64,000 bases of DNA from Plectrocnemia conspersa (lineage: Eukaryota > Arthropoda > Insecta > Trichoptera > Polycentropodidae): positions 1,302,001-1,366,000 of the forward strand of contig VTFK01000160.1 of NCBI GenBank assembly GCA_009617715.1. The letters run 5' to 3'. This document shows positions 47,441-60,448 of this stretch, piece after piece (position 1 is the first letter of the stretch; each line of letters begins with the position of its first letter). The notes beneath the pieces are model-generated. The model had not been told where the DNA came from. It did no database searches and worked only from the letters and a program-made list of their open reading frames with translations. The position numbers and the translations under genes are program-made.

Positions 47441-48528
47441 TTGAGATCAAAAGTGATTCAATACAATAATGTTCAAACAAAAATATCATGGTCCCAGTGA
47501 ATTGAGTTGAGGTTCCAAATAATATCATTTAGTGTTTCTTGTAGAATTGAAAGGAATCTTGTACTATGCATAAGCTACAGGCCGCTACAAATTATTGATT
47601 CTACTAAGTACTAAAAAAAACAGGCAACGGGAAGAGACTAATTTTAACTAATATAATAAAATAATAATTGTGTTTTACATTGAATCGTTTCTATGGAGAC
47701 GAAAAATATTTTTTAACTTCCATGGGATGTTTTAGTTTATCTGCAATATATAATATTTATATAGACTACTTTTCAATAAATCAGGAAAACTTTAATAATT
47801 AGGTAAAATGATAAATTTAAACTTTTCCGAAAAATCACCTAAATCAGTATTTAAATTTAAAAAATCCGAATAATTGATTAAAATAGCATAGATTTAATTT
47901 ATATAACCCATTTAAAATTAACATATGTTAATTCTAAAGATCAGAAAAACAATTTATATTTTTTTTTTTATATATATTAAATATCATTAAATTATTGAAC
48001 ACAAATACATTGCCACTTAAATTATAATGAAAATGCTCTTTTGAAAAAAAGTAAAACTTAAAGTTTCCATTTCAGCGTATTTTTATACTCCTATATAAAT
48101 TCAATGTGTAGCTAGATAATTTCCGGTTCATCCATGATGAATGGAAGTGGGTCGAGGAGCCGGGAGAAGAAATTGTATAGAAGTGTCATTGTATGTAACT
48201 ATCTGAGATCTGTATCGGAAAACTATAAAAGGGAACAAAAAATGGGTTTTCAGATGATACCTGTCGCATGACCACTGAGAGCGTGAAAGGGAACGGTAGT
48301 ATTATTTATTTCGTATAAATTACATTTAATATATACATAATACGCGTAGGCGTAAATAATACATAATAATTTAGCGTGACGTATGTAACCTAAATTAAAT
48401 GCTATAAAAAACTGCTTACTATAACAAATTATTTCAAGTCTAACAAGGGAGCGAAAGCGGAATTGAGAGTAGGAGTGAGAGTGAATAATGGTTTTCAATT
48501 TTGCCTTTTACGCGAGGAAGAATTGATA
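47441..48528. other. Non-coding stretch
   Basis: AT-rich except for a slightly GC-raised patch at about 48120-48300. No recognisable gene. Confidence 0.4.
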
Positions 48529-48612
48529 ATGGATTTTTGGAGTTTATTTAGGATAGTGTTGGCAGTAGTGGTGGGAGGAGTGGTAACGGTATCGCTGAAG
48601 CTATGTATATAA
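48529..48612 (+). CDS. Candidate 27-residue small ORF with one membrane segment
   Basis: ATG at 48529 has A at -3 and G at +4, a good start context. The peptide starts MDFWSLFRIVLAVVVGG, continues VVTVSLKLCI and stops at TAA 48610-48612. It would be a single hydrophobic helix with an aromatic N-terminal face. Insects do have conserved membrane micropeptides of this size (sarcolambans, for example), but this sequence matches none I know. The valine-glycine run comes from a low-complexity GTG/GGA stretch, which can arise by chance. Not supported by any other signal. Confidence 0.2.
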   Translation: MDFWSLFRIVLAVVVGGVVTVSLKLCI

Positions 48613-51579
48613 AAATATTTGATAAATAATATGTCTCAGATTGTTTACATATATTTTCTGATAAAGCAAACCACGCTTCTTATTTTTTAATAAATAAAAC
48701 TAAGTATTACTTTATATTTATATTATATATATGATTAATATTGAAAATATAAAAGTGTACCTCTCAGTTACTGTGTCTCGCTTCGTATTGCGTCAAAGGG
48801 TTTATGAAAGTGAAATCATATGTTTATAATAATTACAAATTTAATATTGAACCCCTTCCGGGTGTTCATTAAAAGTCAAATAAAGGCCTACTGCTTTTTA
48901 CGTTGTTTATTAATAACTTAAATACAGCAGTTCAAAAATAATTATTTCTTATTTGATTTCTAACAAGTGTTATTTATTCCAATATTGTTGTGTGTATTAA
49001 TTTTGAATATTAAAGTTCTTAAGTGTCTATTAAAAATAGTAGATAATTATGATGAATATAGTAAAAAGTCTGAAAGACAAAATAAAAATAATAAAAGATG
49101 GAAAAGCATGTATCTAAAGATATATTTTTAATAATAATATTATTGGTATTAAAAGACCAACTCGAAATATTTATTAAACTATAATAGTCTAACAAAAATA
49201 TTGTAGGTATTAGTAACATAAGTTTGCAGTTTCACGCTGAAATTAAATGTTTAACTCATGGAAAAATCCTTTTCGGTGCATATTGAAAATTCTTCATTTG
49301 CAATTGTAATTAATTATTTAGTAAATATATATTATTAAAATAAAAAACACATTTCTCCTATAAATATTATATTTAATTTATAAATATTTTTGTTATAAAA
49401 AATCTTTGATATATAAATATAATATTGGACCTTTGTTAAAAATCGGATATTTTTAAAGGAAATTAAACTATAATTTATTATCTGAATATAATGCTTTTCC
49501 TAATTAAACTAAGAAAACCAATAGGGATTTAAATCCTTTTAATATTAATAAAAAACATGTTGCTGCTTTACAAAATAAAATTACTTTTGATCTAATTTTT
49601 ATTACAATTACACAATAATGTAGCGTAGAAACTGTTTGCTGCTTTTTTGTATAGTTGTATACTTTACCTGTAAACTTTACTTTGGTGTTACTTTATGAAC
49701 AGATAGACACATTCATATATATGTTACAGTGATTGTTTCTTACATGTAAACATATTTTCACTAGCGTTTCAATGAAATCATTTTATTATCGAAATCATCA
49801 AATACATTTTCTAACATATTTCTACTAGCAAAATTTAATTAACTAATAGGCACTATTAAAATTATATGCTGCTATAAAACGTAATTTGCCATTTGCTGTT
49901 TTAACTATACCAACTCCATAATAATTTGAAAGTACTGAAACTCTTCTGATTCAAAAGTTCTGAAACCTATTATAAATTTGAGCTCCTATTTATTTTAAAT
50001 ATTGTAGTATTTTGTCAAACATGTGACCTATCACATTAAAATACGCATACCATATCATTTGTGAATAAATACAGTTTTATTGATCTATGCAAAAAATCCC
50101 ACTGGCCAATATGACATCGCAAATTTTAAATTTTTGTATAATATATTCGCGAAGTGTCAACATAAAAGGAATACATTTGCTATATTTAAAAAAAAAATCT
50201 AACAGTACCTAGCAGTTCCTAGTTATAATGGGTTGTAACATAAAAATAATTGCCCCTTTTTTATTATAAGGATGGCTGGCGAAATGAAAACCAAATCCTT
50301 CTTCTATTTATACATTTTTATTTTAATTAAGACATATTTTTATTCATAAAAAAATCTTTTTAATTGTAAAATTATGCAATGCTAATTTTTTCTGTTACCA
50401 ACATAAAAATATGTTGTACTAGACGATATAATTAAAATATATTGACGAGTGTTTTTTCAACCCTTTAAACGCCAGCGACTTTTTAATCACCTGTTATTTC
50501 TCTTCACGCGTCAGTATTTTTTTCTATAAGTGAAGCTAATACAATAATATTTATTAATTGAGAAAAAATATGTAAATAATTAACATGTTTTAAAAAAAAT
50601 TTTGATAAACAAAAATATTCAGTGAATCGCTGGCGTTTAAGTGGTTAAATCAAACTTTATTTATATTTTTTTTTTTTAAGTAAATAAAATTATTGCTTTT
50701 TATTACCTCACATAATTAAGAGTACAGAAAAAAATATGTATTTTTTTAAATAACATAATTTATTTAAAAGTGCAATGAAAGAGCTTTCTCTGGTTTATTG
50801 TTAATTTTGCGAGACAATCGAAATAATTAACATTGAAATATATTGAAATATATATTAAAAATTAGAGAAAAGTATAAATAAATATAGCAAAGAATAATAT
50901 ACACTTGAACTGTGAATATACGAATTTGCTTCGCTTATATATGTTTTGTTGAAAAAATTGTCATGTATTATATACTCATACCTTTAATTAATTATTAAAT
51001 ATTAATATTAATATTATATTATTTTATCAAATAATATAGTTTGCTTAAAAACAATAGAAGAAAAAAAATGTTTAAAAATATGGTACAAAATTAATTTTTA
51101 GTACAAATAAAAATATTTAAAAAATAATTACTCGGAGCTGAACGAAAATCATAAAAACCGATATTTATTCAGGAACCGAACCGAGATATTTTTTTTAACT
51201 GAACTAGAACGAAAAAAATAACGTTTCAATGCCCAGATTGTAATCCCTATAAGAGAGTTAAATCTGGAAAACGTAAGAACTGAAAGGTTTCGATCAACCA
51301 TTTACGTATTTTTGTAAAGGCAATGCTTCATATTAATTAATAATCTTTTTCCCTGGTATATTTGTCTTTTTTGCTGTTCATAAATCATATTGAAAGGAGT
51401 TACGTGATATAAATAATTTGAAAACCATTGTAATAGACATGATCAAACATATTGTATTTGATTGCTTAAACATTTTGAATTTCATATTTTATTTAATCAT
51501 GATACTTAAATATAAGAAGTCTTATTATTTGTCAATTTTCCTAGTAGGTCATAAGAAAATTCATAAGGGTATCCGCCCG
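48613..51579. other. Long AT-rich non-coding stretch
   Basis: No recognisable gene, RNA or element over about 3 kb. Homopolymer and TA runs are frequent. Confidence 0.45.
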
Positions 51580-52080
51580 CCTAAAGTTTGCCATACACAA
51601 CGCAATGAACTTACACCTCTTCCCACCCCCAGCCAAAAATAATCTGCTTACATCGTTAACGTAATTCGGCTGAACTGGCACGTACACGCGTTTATAAATT
51701 ATGGACGCTCATTGTCGGCGCTAATAACGCTTTCCTGCCATTTTCCAAAAGCAGATGGCAATACCCAAGCGTGGCACACAATCGTGTTTCGCAAAACAAA
51801 CATGGCGCGATGTTGTCGCCGGTGTGCGGTGTCTTTGGCGAATTCTCATCCAGCGGCCTTGTCCAAACAGGGCCGGATAAAGGGGAAAAGTTATAGTTGC
51901 TCGTGTCGTGTGAAAAGCCAGCGAAATTTGCTTTCGAATGCTCGAATAACTGCAAGTTGTGTAGTGTTGAAGCGAGCTCTGGAGCAGGTGCTTTAAATCT
52001 ATTATTAGGACGACGCTCTGTTCGGTTCGTTATGGCGTGGTGTCCCATTTAACAAGGAGAGACACAAATACGTGCGATTT
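51580..52080. other. GC-raised island
   Basis: A sharply bounded island. Open frames run on both strands (51712-51996 + and 52048-51692 -), and neither protein is recognisable. Candidate regulatory element; an unknown exon is not excluded. Confidence 0.35.
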
Positions 52081-52414
52081 GCACATGTTGACTGTTTATT
52101 GTATTTAAACTTTTATTTTAATATTTTACTAAAAAATATAAGATATTGTGATTTTTAAAATTTTACTTTTATTCATTTTTGAAGACAATTGCAATTTATT
52201 GAGTTCATGTTTATTTCATAACTCGCTGTATTTTAATAACAATAAATTGAAGTTGCTTTCATTATTTAATTAGTGAAAAATATGTTTTTTCATATTGATA
52301 CTGTTAAATAAATAAATAAAACTCGAAATAAATACTAGATTTTCACCAAGTAATACATATAAAAAAAAAATATATATTATAAAGTGTAGATATAATTTAC
52401 TATATATTGAGCAG

Positions 52415-52510
52415 TGACTATTTTCAGCTGCGAGCTTTAGAGTGTCTTAAATAGTCACGATCGTGTCCCTTATTCTTACACGTCGCATTCAGGACGTCAG
52501 AGCCTAACAC
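52415..52510 (+). mobile_element. Fragment of a non-LTR retrotransposon
   Basis: Same family as 60.45-62.25 kb. TCACGATCGTGTCCCTTATTC (about 52454-52474) matches the RSRP-coding stretch, and GTCGCATTCAGGACGTCAGAG aligns with the region coding RARTSAL. A possible 3' UTR end of the family, with AAAAACCTGTCAAGTCATAA and an A-rich tail, lies at about 53330-53390, so the copy may be interrupted by other sequence. Confidence 0.55.
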
Positions 52511-54319
52511 AATAATATTTTTTGCGATTGCTACGAAGAGCTGGAAACATTTTTGTGTGATGGTGATTTCAAGTTTTGAGTCCAAATGGGCAAGACTTTA
52601 TTGTCAAAATAGACGCCGAAGCAGCTAGTAATAGTTTATTTAAATTAGGTACAATTTACCACATTATAGTAATAGTGTCGTATCACGAATGTGGCTTTTG
52701 AAAGTTAGAAAGTCTTTGCTAGTGTGTTGAGTTATATTTGGACGTGCTGGTGAAGTAGCCTAGATTGTAGTTGTGATGCTTTCTGGGCGATTCGCTGATG
52801 TTTCTTGTGCCATTGCAGGTCTCCCTCAGTTTTCCTTAGATGCCTTTTACCTTCGTTGATCTGTCGATGTGACAAAGTGTTGCATTTTTTATATTATTAT
52901 ATTCTTTATTCGAAACAGCTCTGACGAATCACAGATGAGGATGTTGGTAGGGTAATTGCTAATTGAACAACAAGGTGGCCACTTTAAAGGTCGTTAATAA
53001 AATAGATAAATTACAATAGTGGTTTCTGTGCATTCCTTACGCATAAAATAGTATTTATTTCTGGGAGCTTACAAGTGATTAATAATTCTGGACGTGATCC
53101 GTGAAATCCTAGAAACTAATATGCAATTTTTAAGCACAAATTTCGCTCTTCTATTGATAAACCTTTTGTCAAAGTGAGTTGGTATTTTATTTTTATAATA
53201 TTTGAAATGATCTGCAAGGTAACGGTGCAACTTGTTTGAATCCACACAGTGTTAATACATTTTAAATGTTGTTTTTTTAATATATATAATGCTATAATTA
53301 TTGTTTGTAGAATGATGTAAAGTGTCTATCATTTTGCATTTAAAAACCTGTCAAGTCATAATAAAAAAAATAAACATAATTTATTTGTTTATGCTAATAT
53401 ATAATTTTTATTTTTTTCTTTCAATGATCATATAGTGCGCTAGCACTAAAAGCATATCTAACAACATATTATTTATGATGATTTATTTTTGGCTTTTGGT
53501 CACCCCTATAAACTTTAAATGAATTTTATATTGTTAATATAAAGTACGGTCTTAGAGAGCTAGAGTCGTGTATCTCAGATTTTATTTCCGACTTTATATT
53601 TTTTTCACTAAAAACTCAATCGTTTTCTGATTTAAAGATCATCAGCAAAACTTAAGAATAGTTGCATTACTTTAGAAAAAATGTTAATCGGTTTTAGTGA
53701 GCCATCAACACGTCTTCGTACGCGTTATTAATCCTAACCTCTCATGCTTCTTGAAGTGGTGACAACATCTTTTAATCTAAAATTTAGGCTGACTTTTAAA
53801 AAGTGTTTGATAATTATTGCAATTATTTCGACTTACTTGAATTAGTATGAAAGCTTTAGTTCTGACGAGTAATTCTTCTGTTCTGAAATAGCGCAAGAAT
53901 TAAATTTGGGTCCATAGCTCTTCCTTTTTTTGTTATTGAAAAACATGCGGCAATTGCGACCTCAGAAAGTTTAAAATGTTCTGATCATCTGAAAGTGTTT
54001 TAAAATATTCGCACAAATGCGGATTCGCTGTCTTTATAAAATTATCGAAAGTCACTATGTATAATAGATAGTTGATGGACAAACGGGAACTTTACAGTAT
54101 TTAAATTTTATTAAATTTTCTTTTTCGATAGATTTTCCTAATTGTTTAGGCAAAAGATTTGTGAAACATAGGAAAAATATTTCATCATGAAAAAAAATTT
54201 TATTGGTTCAAATTACCAATATTAAAAATATATTAGTGTGTCATAACACTAAAATTTTTGTGATACATCCCAAGGCATACAAAACATAAAATAAAATAAA
54301 AATCAAGCACTTAACAACC
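52511..54319. other. Non-coding stretch
   Basis: 52560-52780 weakly resembles the dispersed repeat at 18082-18300. A minus-strand frame near 53930-54060 (VTFDNFIKTANPHLCEYF) is curious but unidentified. Nothing else recognisable. Confidence 0.35.
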
Positions 54320-54860
54320 GCTCAGTCAATTATTCACGTCACGTAGTTTTGCATTCACGTTTTGAATATTTGCGCGCAGCATTCGGCGTAATGGCCGCGA
54401 ACAATCACACGGAAATCTGCCGCAAAGCCTGAAATATTCCGAGCGGACGGTGAAAGTAATGCGTCGGATTTGGACTGACAAAGCGACTCGTCCGATTCGG
54501 CACTTGGTATACCTACATACACAAATGGGCCCGTCCCGTCTGTCTGTCTATCTGTCTGTCATGACGGGACGCGCGTCCATTTCGCGGAAGCAATTTTAAT
54601 GCTGCGGTACCACAAAAGACACCCACGCCCACAGAGAGAGAGATAGAGAGTACTTCAGTATATCTTCAATGTGCCTATGTATCCTCAGTTGTTGTGGGTA
54701 TGAAGCATCACAATGGATGTTTCTGCGCGGGGATTAAGAACCGAGCTGCGGAAATTGCGCGGCGGTGGAGGAGCACTATAAATTTTATGACACTAATTAA
54801 AATTACCATTAATATGTACACAAAGTTTGGAAAGCGGCGGTCAGTGCGGCGTTGAATAAA
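54320..54860. other. GC-raised island with stem-flanked tetranucleotide repeat
   Basis: A CpG-bearing island. CGTCCCGTC (54532-54540) pairs with GACGGGACG (54563-54571) around a short TCTG/TCTA repeat. A GA-rich run follows near 54635-54650. No coding frame. Candidate regulatory element. Confidence 0.35.
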
Positions 54861-55289
54861 TTTATTTAAAGATCGCTAATAGATAAAACAGTAGATAACG
54901 TGCGCAATTTATGATGGTGAAAAGTTAATGATAATTGTAAATTGCTTCTGATTTTAGAGATAGGTTAGCCGATGTTGTTTATGATAATTTCATGGTAAAG
55001 TTTATTAAATGTAATCCTGTTTCATTTACATGTTTTACTATCACCAATCTATAGACACTTACAAAAGAGGTGATAAAATCTCTCGAAAGTATTACTTAAA
55101 CGTTTGTTATCTCTTCTTGAAAACGGAACGTCGTACTAATTAAAAAAGTTTATATTAACCGTAAGATTGTTCATACACCAAACTGCCATTACTGTTTAAA
55201 GACTTGTGATGGCCTTAAAACTAAAGTATCCTGGGTTTTATTCACGTCAAAAGATTTAAACTTTCGGTATTCAATCACGTCGAGGTCAC

Positions 55290-55480
55290 CACTTTCGGAT
55301 TTTGGAGCCAAGTGGGACCTTGCAGCTAAAATATACGTATATAGTTTATTCTATAAACATATAAAGAAAAAGTATATGCATCAGACAGTAAGGTTAAAAA
55401 ATGGCAGGTTTAAAAGTCAGAATCATTGTTGGCGTGTCGAGTTGTATTATTGTCGACTGTGATTTTGCGGAGCAGCTGAG
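55290..55480 (+). repeat. Old dispersed repeat, copy 2
   Basis: Shares TTTCGGATTTTGGAGCCAAG...TTGCAGC and GTTGGCGTGTCGAGTTGTAT with 18082-18300, in the same order and spacing class. A 64-codon frame here (55401-55595) is not conserved in the other copy. Confidence 0.55.
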
Positions 55481-57199
55481 ATTCTCTGTAATTAGGGTTT
55501 GGAAAATGTTTTGGACCCGACGGGTCCGGTCCTATAAAACTCGGACCCGTTGGTTTTGGGTCCAGTTTCTTTTCTATGCAATTTTTTCCCTATAATATCT
55601 CATTAATAAAACAAGTGCATATCCAGTAAAAAAAAAAATTTTACATAGATAATTTATTTTAAAGAAATTTGATTTATTCCTCCTATACGTATACACATAT
55701 TTTTTTTATTGGTAATAATATTTTTAGAAATATTTAGAAAGTCATTAGAGTACATTAAGTTACAAAATTAAATTCAATAGAGTAGTAAACATATTTATAA
55801 ATGTTAAATAATAAATATTCATTTTTACAAAAATAATGAATTTAGAAATACTTATAAAAATATACGTTTTTTTATAAAAAAAAAATTCAATATTTTTAAT
55901 TAAAAATATTTTTTCAAAAAGACTAGTGCATTTAATGTTGTGTCTGATAATCTCGTAGTACATAGTACAACAGTTATTCGAGACAGAAAAAGTTCTTTCT
56001 GAATTGGTTGACGTTGAATTTATTATCATTAAAGCTAACTATATTTTTTTATATATTCAGTCTTCTTTTCTGTATCTAAAAATAAGGCAAGTTTATTTTT
56101 GTTGTATGCAAATTTATCTTCTGAATTTGAGATGTTATTGTCTGGGTTTCTTAAATTCGATAAAACTCGATTTTTTTATATTTTATAACGTTAACATGTT
56201 AGCTTTTCTGGAATTGTATTATAAATAGAATCTTCTACAATTTCAAATTAAGACTTAATTTACAAAATGCTCCTTAACATTACCATAAGAATATATTTTT
56301 TTTGAAAATATTCAAAAGCATTAAAACAATACATATAAAATTATTTAGCTCCGTTATGGAGATGAGCTTTGGTTAATTGATCACCGTTTTCTAGAAAGCT
56401 TGCCCCTGCGATAAATATTCTCATAATGAAAATTTCTACGAAGGCTTTGGTATTTACTTTTAATGAGAATTTGAATATATTTTTGGTAAATATTTTTAAT
56501 ATGGCATCACAGATGCTGGGGTTTGTGACGCAAACTATAGAGCCACCTAAATAAAGTTATTATTTTAAAATATTATAGAGGCAATATTGCTTAATAGTAA
56601 AAAGTAAAACTAATATATTTAAATATTGCAATACCGCCTTAACTGTCTGAAGAGCATAATTTAAGTATTTATTATAGTTCACGTTTAAAAATTCTCTATA
56701 GGCTCTTTAAAATATTTTTTTTGGATTGTAGATTATGAATTTCTTTATATTAAATTTATATTTTAGTATTATTTATTTATATAAATATGAATCAAGTATT
56801 TTTAATTTATAAAAAATGAATCGACTAGGTTCATATTAGAAGCTATGAAACATACATATATTTTATGTAATTATTATTAATATATATTACTTCAAACCGC
56901 ATTTGTAAAACCAGATTCGTTAAAACACGAAATTTGTGGATGTATAATCACGTACAAAGACGTTTTAATTAAGGATCGTTTTTGGCGTTCTTTATATAAA
57001 CAAAATATTACATTTCTATATTTAACTTTTGACATTTTGACAATGTCACGATAGCTCGTTGTTCTCTTTGCTGCTACTCTGCAACTTAATTTTACCATAG
57101 GCACATATTTTACCATAAACAACAAATACCATTATTTTAAAGATAATATTTTTAAATTAAACAGCAATGAAAGAACTGAAAAATCCTATTTTAATATAG
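55481..57199. other. AT-rich non-coding stretch
   Basis: Nothing recognisable apart from an unusual GACCCGACGGGTCCGGTCC...ACTCGGACCCG stretch near 55514-55550. Confidence 0.4.
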
Positions 57200-57265
57200 A
57201 AAATTCTAGTAGCGCGAGCTTAAAGCTCTACAGCGTCGGTAGAGCGGTAGCTTGCGATTTTAATT
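57200..57265. other. Two-step hairpin in a GC-raised patch
   Basis: GCTCTAC (57225-57231) pairs with GTAGAGC (57239-57245). Outside it, CGCGAGCT pairs with AGCTTGCG with one G-T pair, and AAAAT pairs with ATTTT. The structure could be an RNA hairpin or a palindromic protein-binding site. It does not look like a standard microRNA precursor, since the stems are short and interrupted. Confidence 0.4.
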
Positions 57266-58899
57266 ATGAAATGGTCCCAATAATATTCGCGTATTGGCAA
57301 AACGCTGATAGCAGAACATTAAAATCTCATTAAACGTTGAAATGGATTAACTCACTCCTGACCGAGTACTCTCGTGCCGTTAATCTAAAAGTAAACGGAT
57401 TTTAATAATGGAAAGAAAAATGGATCGACTTCTTGAGAATCCTAATACGAATTAAGCTCTCTCCTAATTTATGTCTTTACAAATCGATACAACACGTCTA
57501 AGATTAGGAGTGTTAAAATATTACATTTTCAGGGGTGGTTAAATGTCGTTTCATTTAATTTTGTGTGCAAAGCTCTTTTTTATGCGCAAAGCCATATTTA
57601 TTTTTGGTCCTAAAAGCTACGTAAATTAAAGCTGATAAATGTTCGTGTTATCGTGACGCTAATGAGTTTTTTCGCAATCGTATGTGGATTTTTATATCCT
57701 TATGACCGCTTTCAATTGGTCCTGCGTATATAAAAATATATTCGGGTATTGCAGTATTAACATCCACATGCCGTAAAAGAAGATATATTGTATTTTATTA
57801 CGTATTGAAAATTCTCACCAATATAAAAATGTGTATTTTATGGTGATAGATGGTCATTTTTTATTTATGCATGTATTTTTTATCACTAATAATACAAAAA
57901 AATCTTGTTATAATAATATCGCACAGCATTTCATGGACTAATATTTTTAGGAGCCACATTTTTTTTGCTCAAAATTTATAAAATATCGTAATTTAAATGA
58001 AAGAAAAATACAATAAAAACAGCATTTAATTTTAGGGTCTGTAAAAATTTCTTGAATTTATGAAACGAGATACAATTAATATTTGAAATAGCAATCAGAT
58101 ATATGTTCAGAAATAAATCCTCTCAAACAAATAATCTAGTAACTAATTAAAATGTATCAGATTTAATTTAGAAATCAAATCAAAGCCAACCAAAAATTTT
58201 GATTAATTACAAAAATTAAAATTCATAAGCTTTTATACTATAAACTATACCTATAGCAGCATTTAATGGCTTATATATGATAGAAAAATAGGATATAATC
58301 AATGATTCTCTTTCTCCCAGACTTTATTAGTAATTGTAGGTAATTTAAAGAAACAAAAACTGTATTGTATCTAGTGTTGTGCTTTTTTGAACCGTGTTCC
58401 TTCACTTCAATAACGAATTTAGTAGGTTTTTTTATCTGCTTTGGCAACGGTTTATTATTTTGTTATATGTATTGCTTACGTCAAATCCTGTAAATTTATT
58501 AAAAAAATATATTGCTTGCTGATCATCTTTTTATGGCTCGTCTCAAGGAAATGCAAATAAATCCGTTGCGAAAAATACAATTAAAAACTTAGTACATAAA
58601 AATATAAATATCTTAAAATTATGTTTTATTTAACTGATATATTAAAAATATGCCTTTAATTAGAACTTTCTAAATAATATGTAAAAAAGGTTAAATTCAA
58701 ATTTAAAAAAAACTAGAAAACTCAGAAGCAATAACTTTTTTGCCCTATTAGCCTTTATTAATATTATTGTTTTAAAAATAATTTTAATGAGATTACAATT
58801 AAAAACACAAATATCTCTTAATGATAAACAAAAAATATTAAAAAATTGTATAAAAAATGGTTCTAAAAGAGTTCTCATTTCTATACATAAAAAGTTTTT
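57266..58899. other. AT-rich non-coding stretch
   Basis: Nothing recognisable after a mildly GC-raised start (to about 57460). Confidence 0.45.
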
Positions 58900-59240
58900 G
58901 ACGTGCGTTGATATATAATCTTTATAGCATTCACTCGTCTCTTTCTAGCGTCGTCTTGTTGATTTTCTTTGACCGTTACAGTATGCGCCTCATGCATTGC
59001 CGCTCGCGCCAACTTTTACTAGAGAACCAAACAACCTAACCTTTTTTTAATGATATTGTATTGATTTGTTCTCATTTCGGTATATCTTGTAATTGTCCAG
59101 CATCATCCAATCTATGACTAACTGATCCCGCGATCGCAGTGGCGTATGAAACGACGCCTGTAAGTATTTGTGGAACGTCATCGTGACGTCACTGTGGCGC
59201 TCTAACGCGTGTATTTTGGGAATTCGCTTACAGTATATCG
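58900..59240. other. GC-raised island
   Basis: CpG-bearing sequence with CCCGCGATCGCAG and the CRE-like TGACGTCA near 59184. No coding frame. A GTAAGT donor-like word near 59160 has no supporting exon. Confidence 0.3.
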
Positions 59241-59719
59241 ACGATATTCTTTAATTATTCGAGTAATGATTTCATAAAAAAACCTGGACTTATCATATTA
59301 TAAAATACGACTTAAACTTCAATTAAAGCACAAAAAATGTATACTTTATTATTTAGGTAAAATTCATAATTTTATAAATAACTTGCTTAGTTTTTATATT
59401 GCGTAATATATATATCATGAGTTTGAAAGCTCTATGGATCATTTACGATACTGTGCTACACTTTGAAACATCTGTATCTTGTTGATATCAGAATTCAAAA
59501 TAAGTCTTTAGATGTATGTGTGTATGCTTTTTTAATGGGATAGCTTTGATTTTAATGGATTTCTTTGACTCGGCAACTAGCAAAGTCAGAATGTCTTTAT
59601 CTTGGTGAGACATTGTTGAATCCAGTTTATATGTATTATTTTGAAATCTGATGTAGTTTTAAATAAGGCAGTATACTTTCTTCTAAGAAACAACAATGGA
59701 AATTTCTAATCGAAAATCA

Positions 59720-60180
59720 ATGTGTTTAGTGACCTTCACGCGTGTTTGAGGTAAGGTATCGACACCACCACTTTGAGTGCGAGTATCCTATAACGGCTGG
59801 CGTAATTAAAAACGCCGAGGGGTCCGCGGTGTGAAATTCCAGTCACAAACCATGCTTTTGTGTTTGTCCCGGAACAATTGGCCAAAAGAACAAAGGGGCA
59901 GCGCCGTAAGCCCATCAACCGAGCTTACACAACATACTTGGGCTTTCCATATAATTAAGCAAAGTTAAGCACGGCGCATTCAGCACAATGCGGCCGAGGC
60001 ATTGTTTTAAAACCGAGATAGGCAGCTTCCGAGGTAAGCCCTGTTTTGGCCTTTATTATCGAGCCGGGATAAACATTTATTCGCCGGGGAGATTCATCGA
60101 CGTGTCGCTGAGGAGGACCGAAACTCTTCGAAGAATTTTCCAAAGTCATTTAACGAACGTGCGTGTTGATAAAATGCTTA
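59720..60180. other. GC-raised island
   Basis: Contains GAACAATTGGCC and AACAAAGG, the second a Sox/HMG-type word. Open frames of 60-80 codons exist on both strands, without family resemblance. Candidate regulatory element. Confidence 0.35.
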
Positions 60181-60448
60181 CAATATGTGCTAGGTTTAGT
60201 TCAAAATTTCTAGTAAAAGCATATTCATAGCAATACTATCTTTTCATCTGCACTGTTTAAGTATTTATTGTTAATTGTACACAATAAATATACGATATTG
60301 TATTCAGAAAATAATAATATTTAATTTCATAAATATTATAGAACACAGATTTAATGCTTAATCGAAATTATATATTAAAGAGTTAATCGCTCTTGTCTTC
60401 TAATCAATTAGAAAGAGATTTTTAATTAATTTAACTACGCGAAAACTT

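Noticed and set aside
51692..52048. Frames of 94 and 118 codons on opposite strands
   Set aside because: Mirror openness in a GC island, no family resemblance.
57200..57265. tRNA gene
   Set aside because: Only a D-arm-like word is present; no anticodon, T arm or acceptor pairing.
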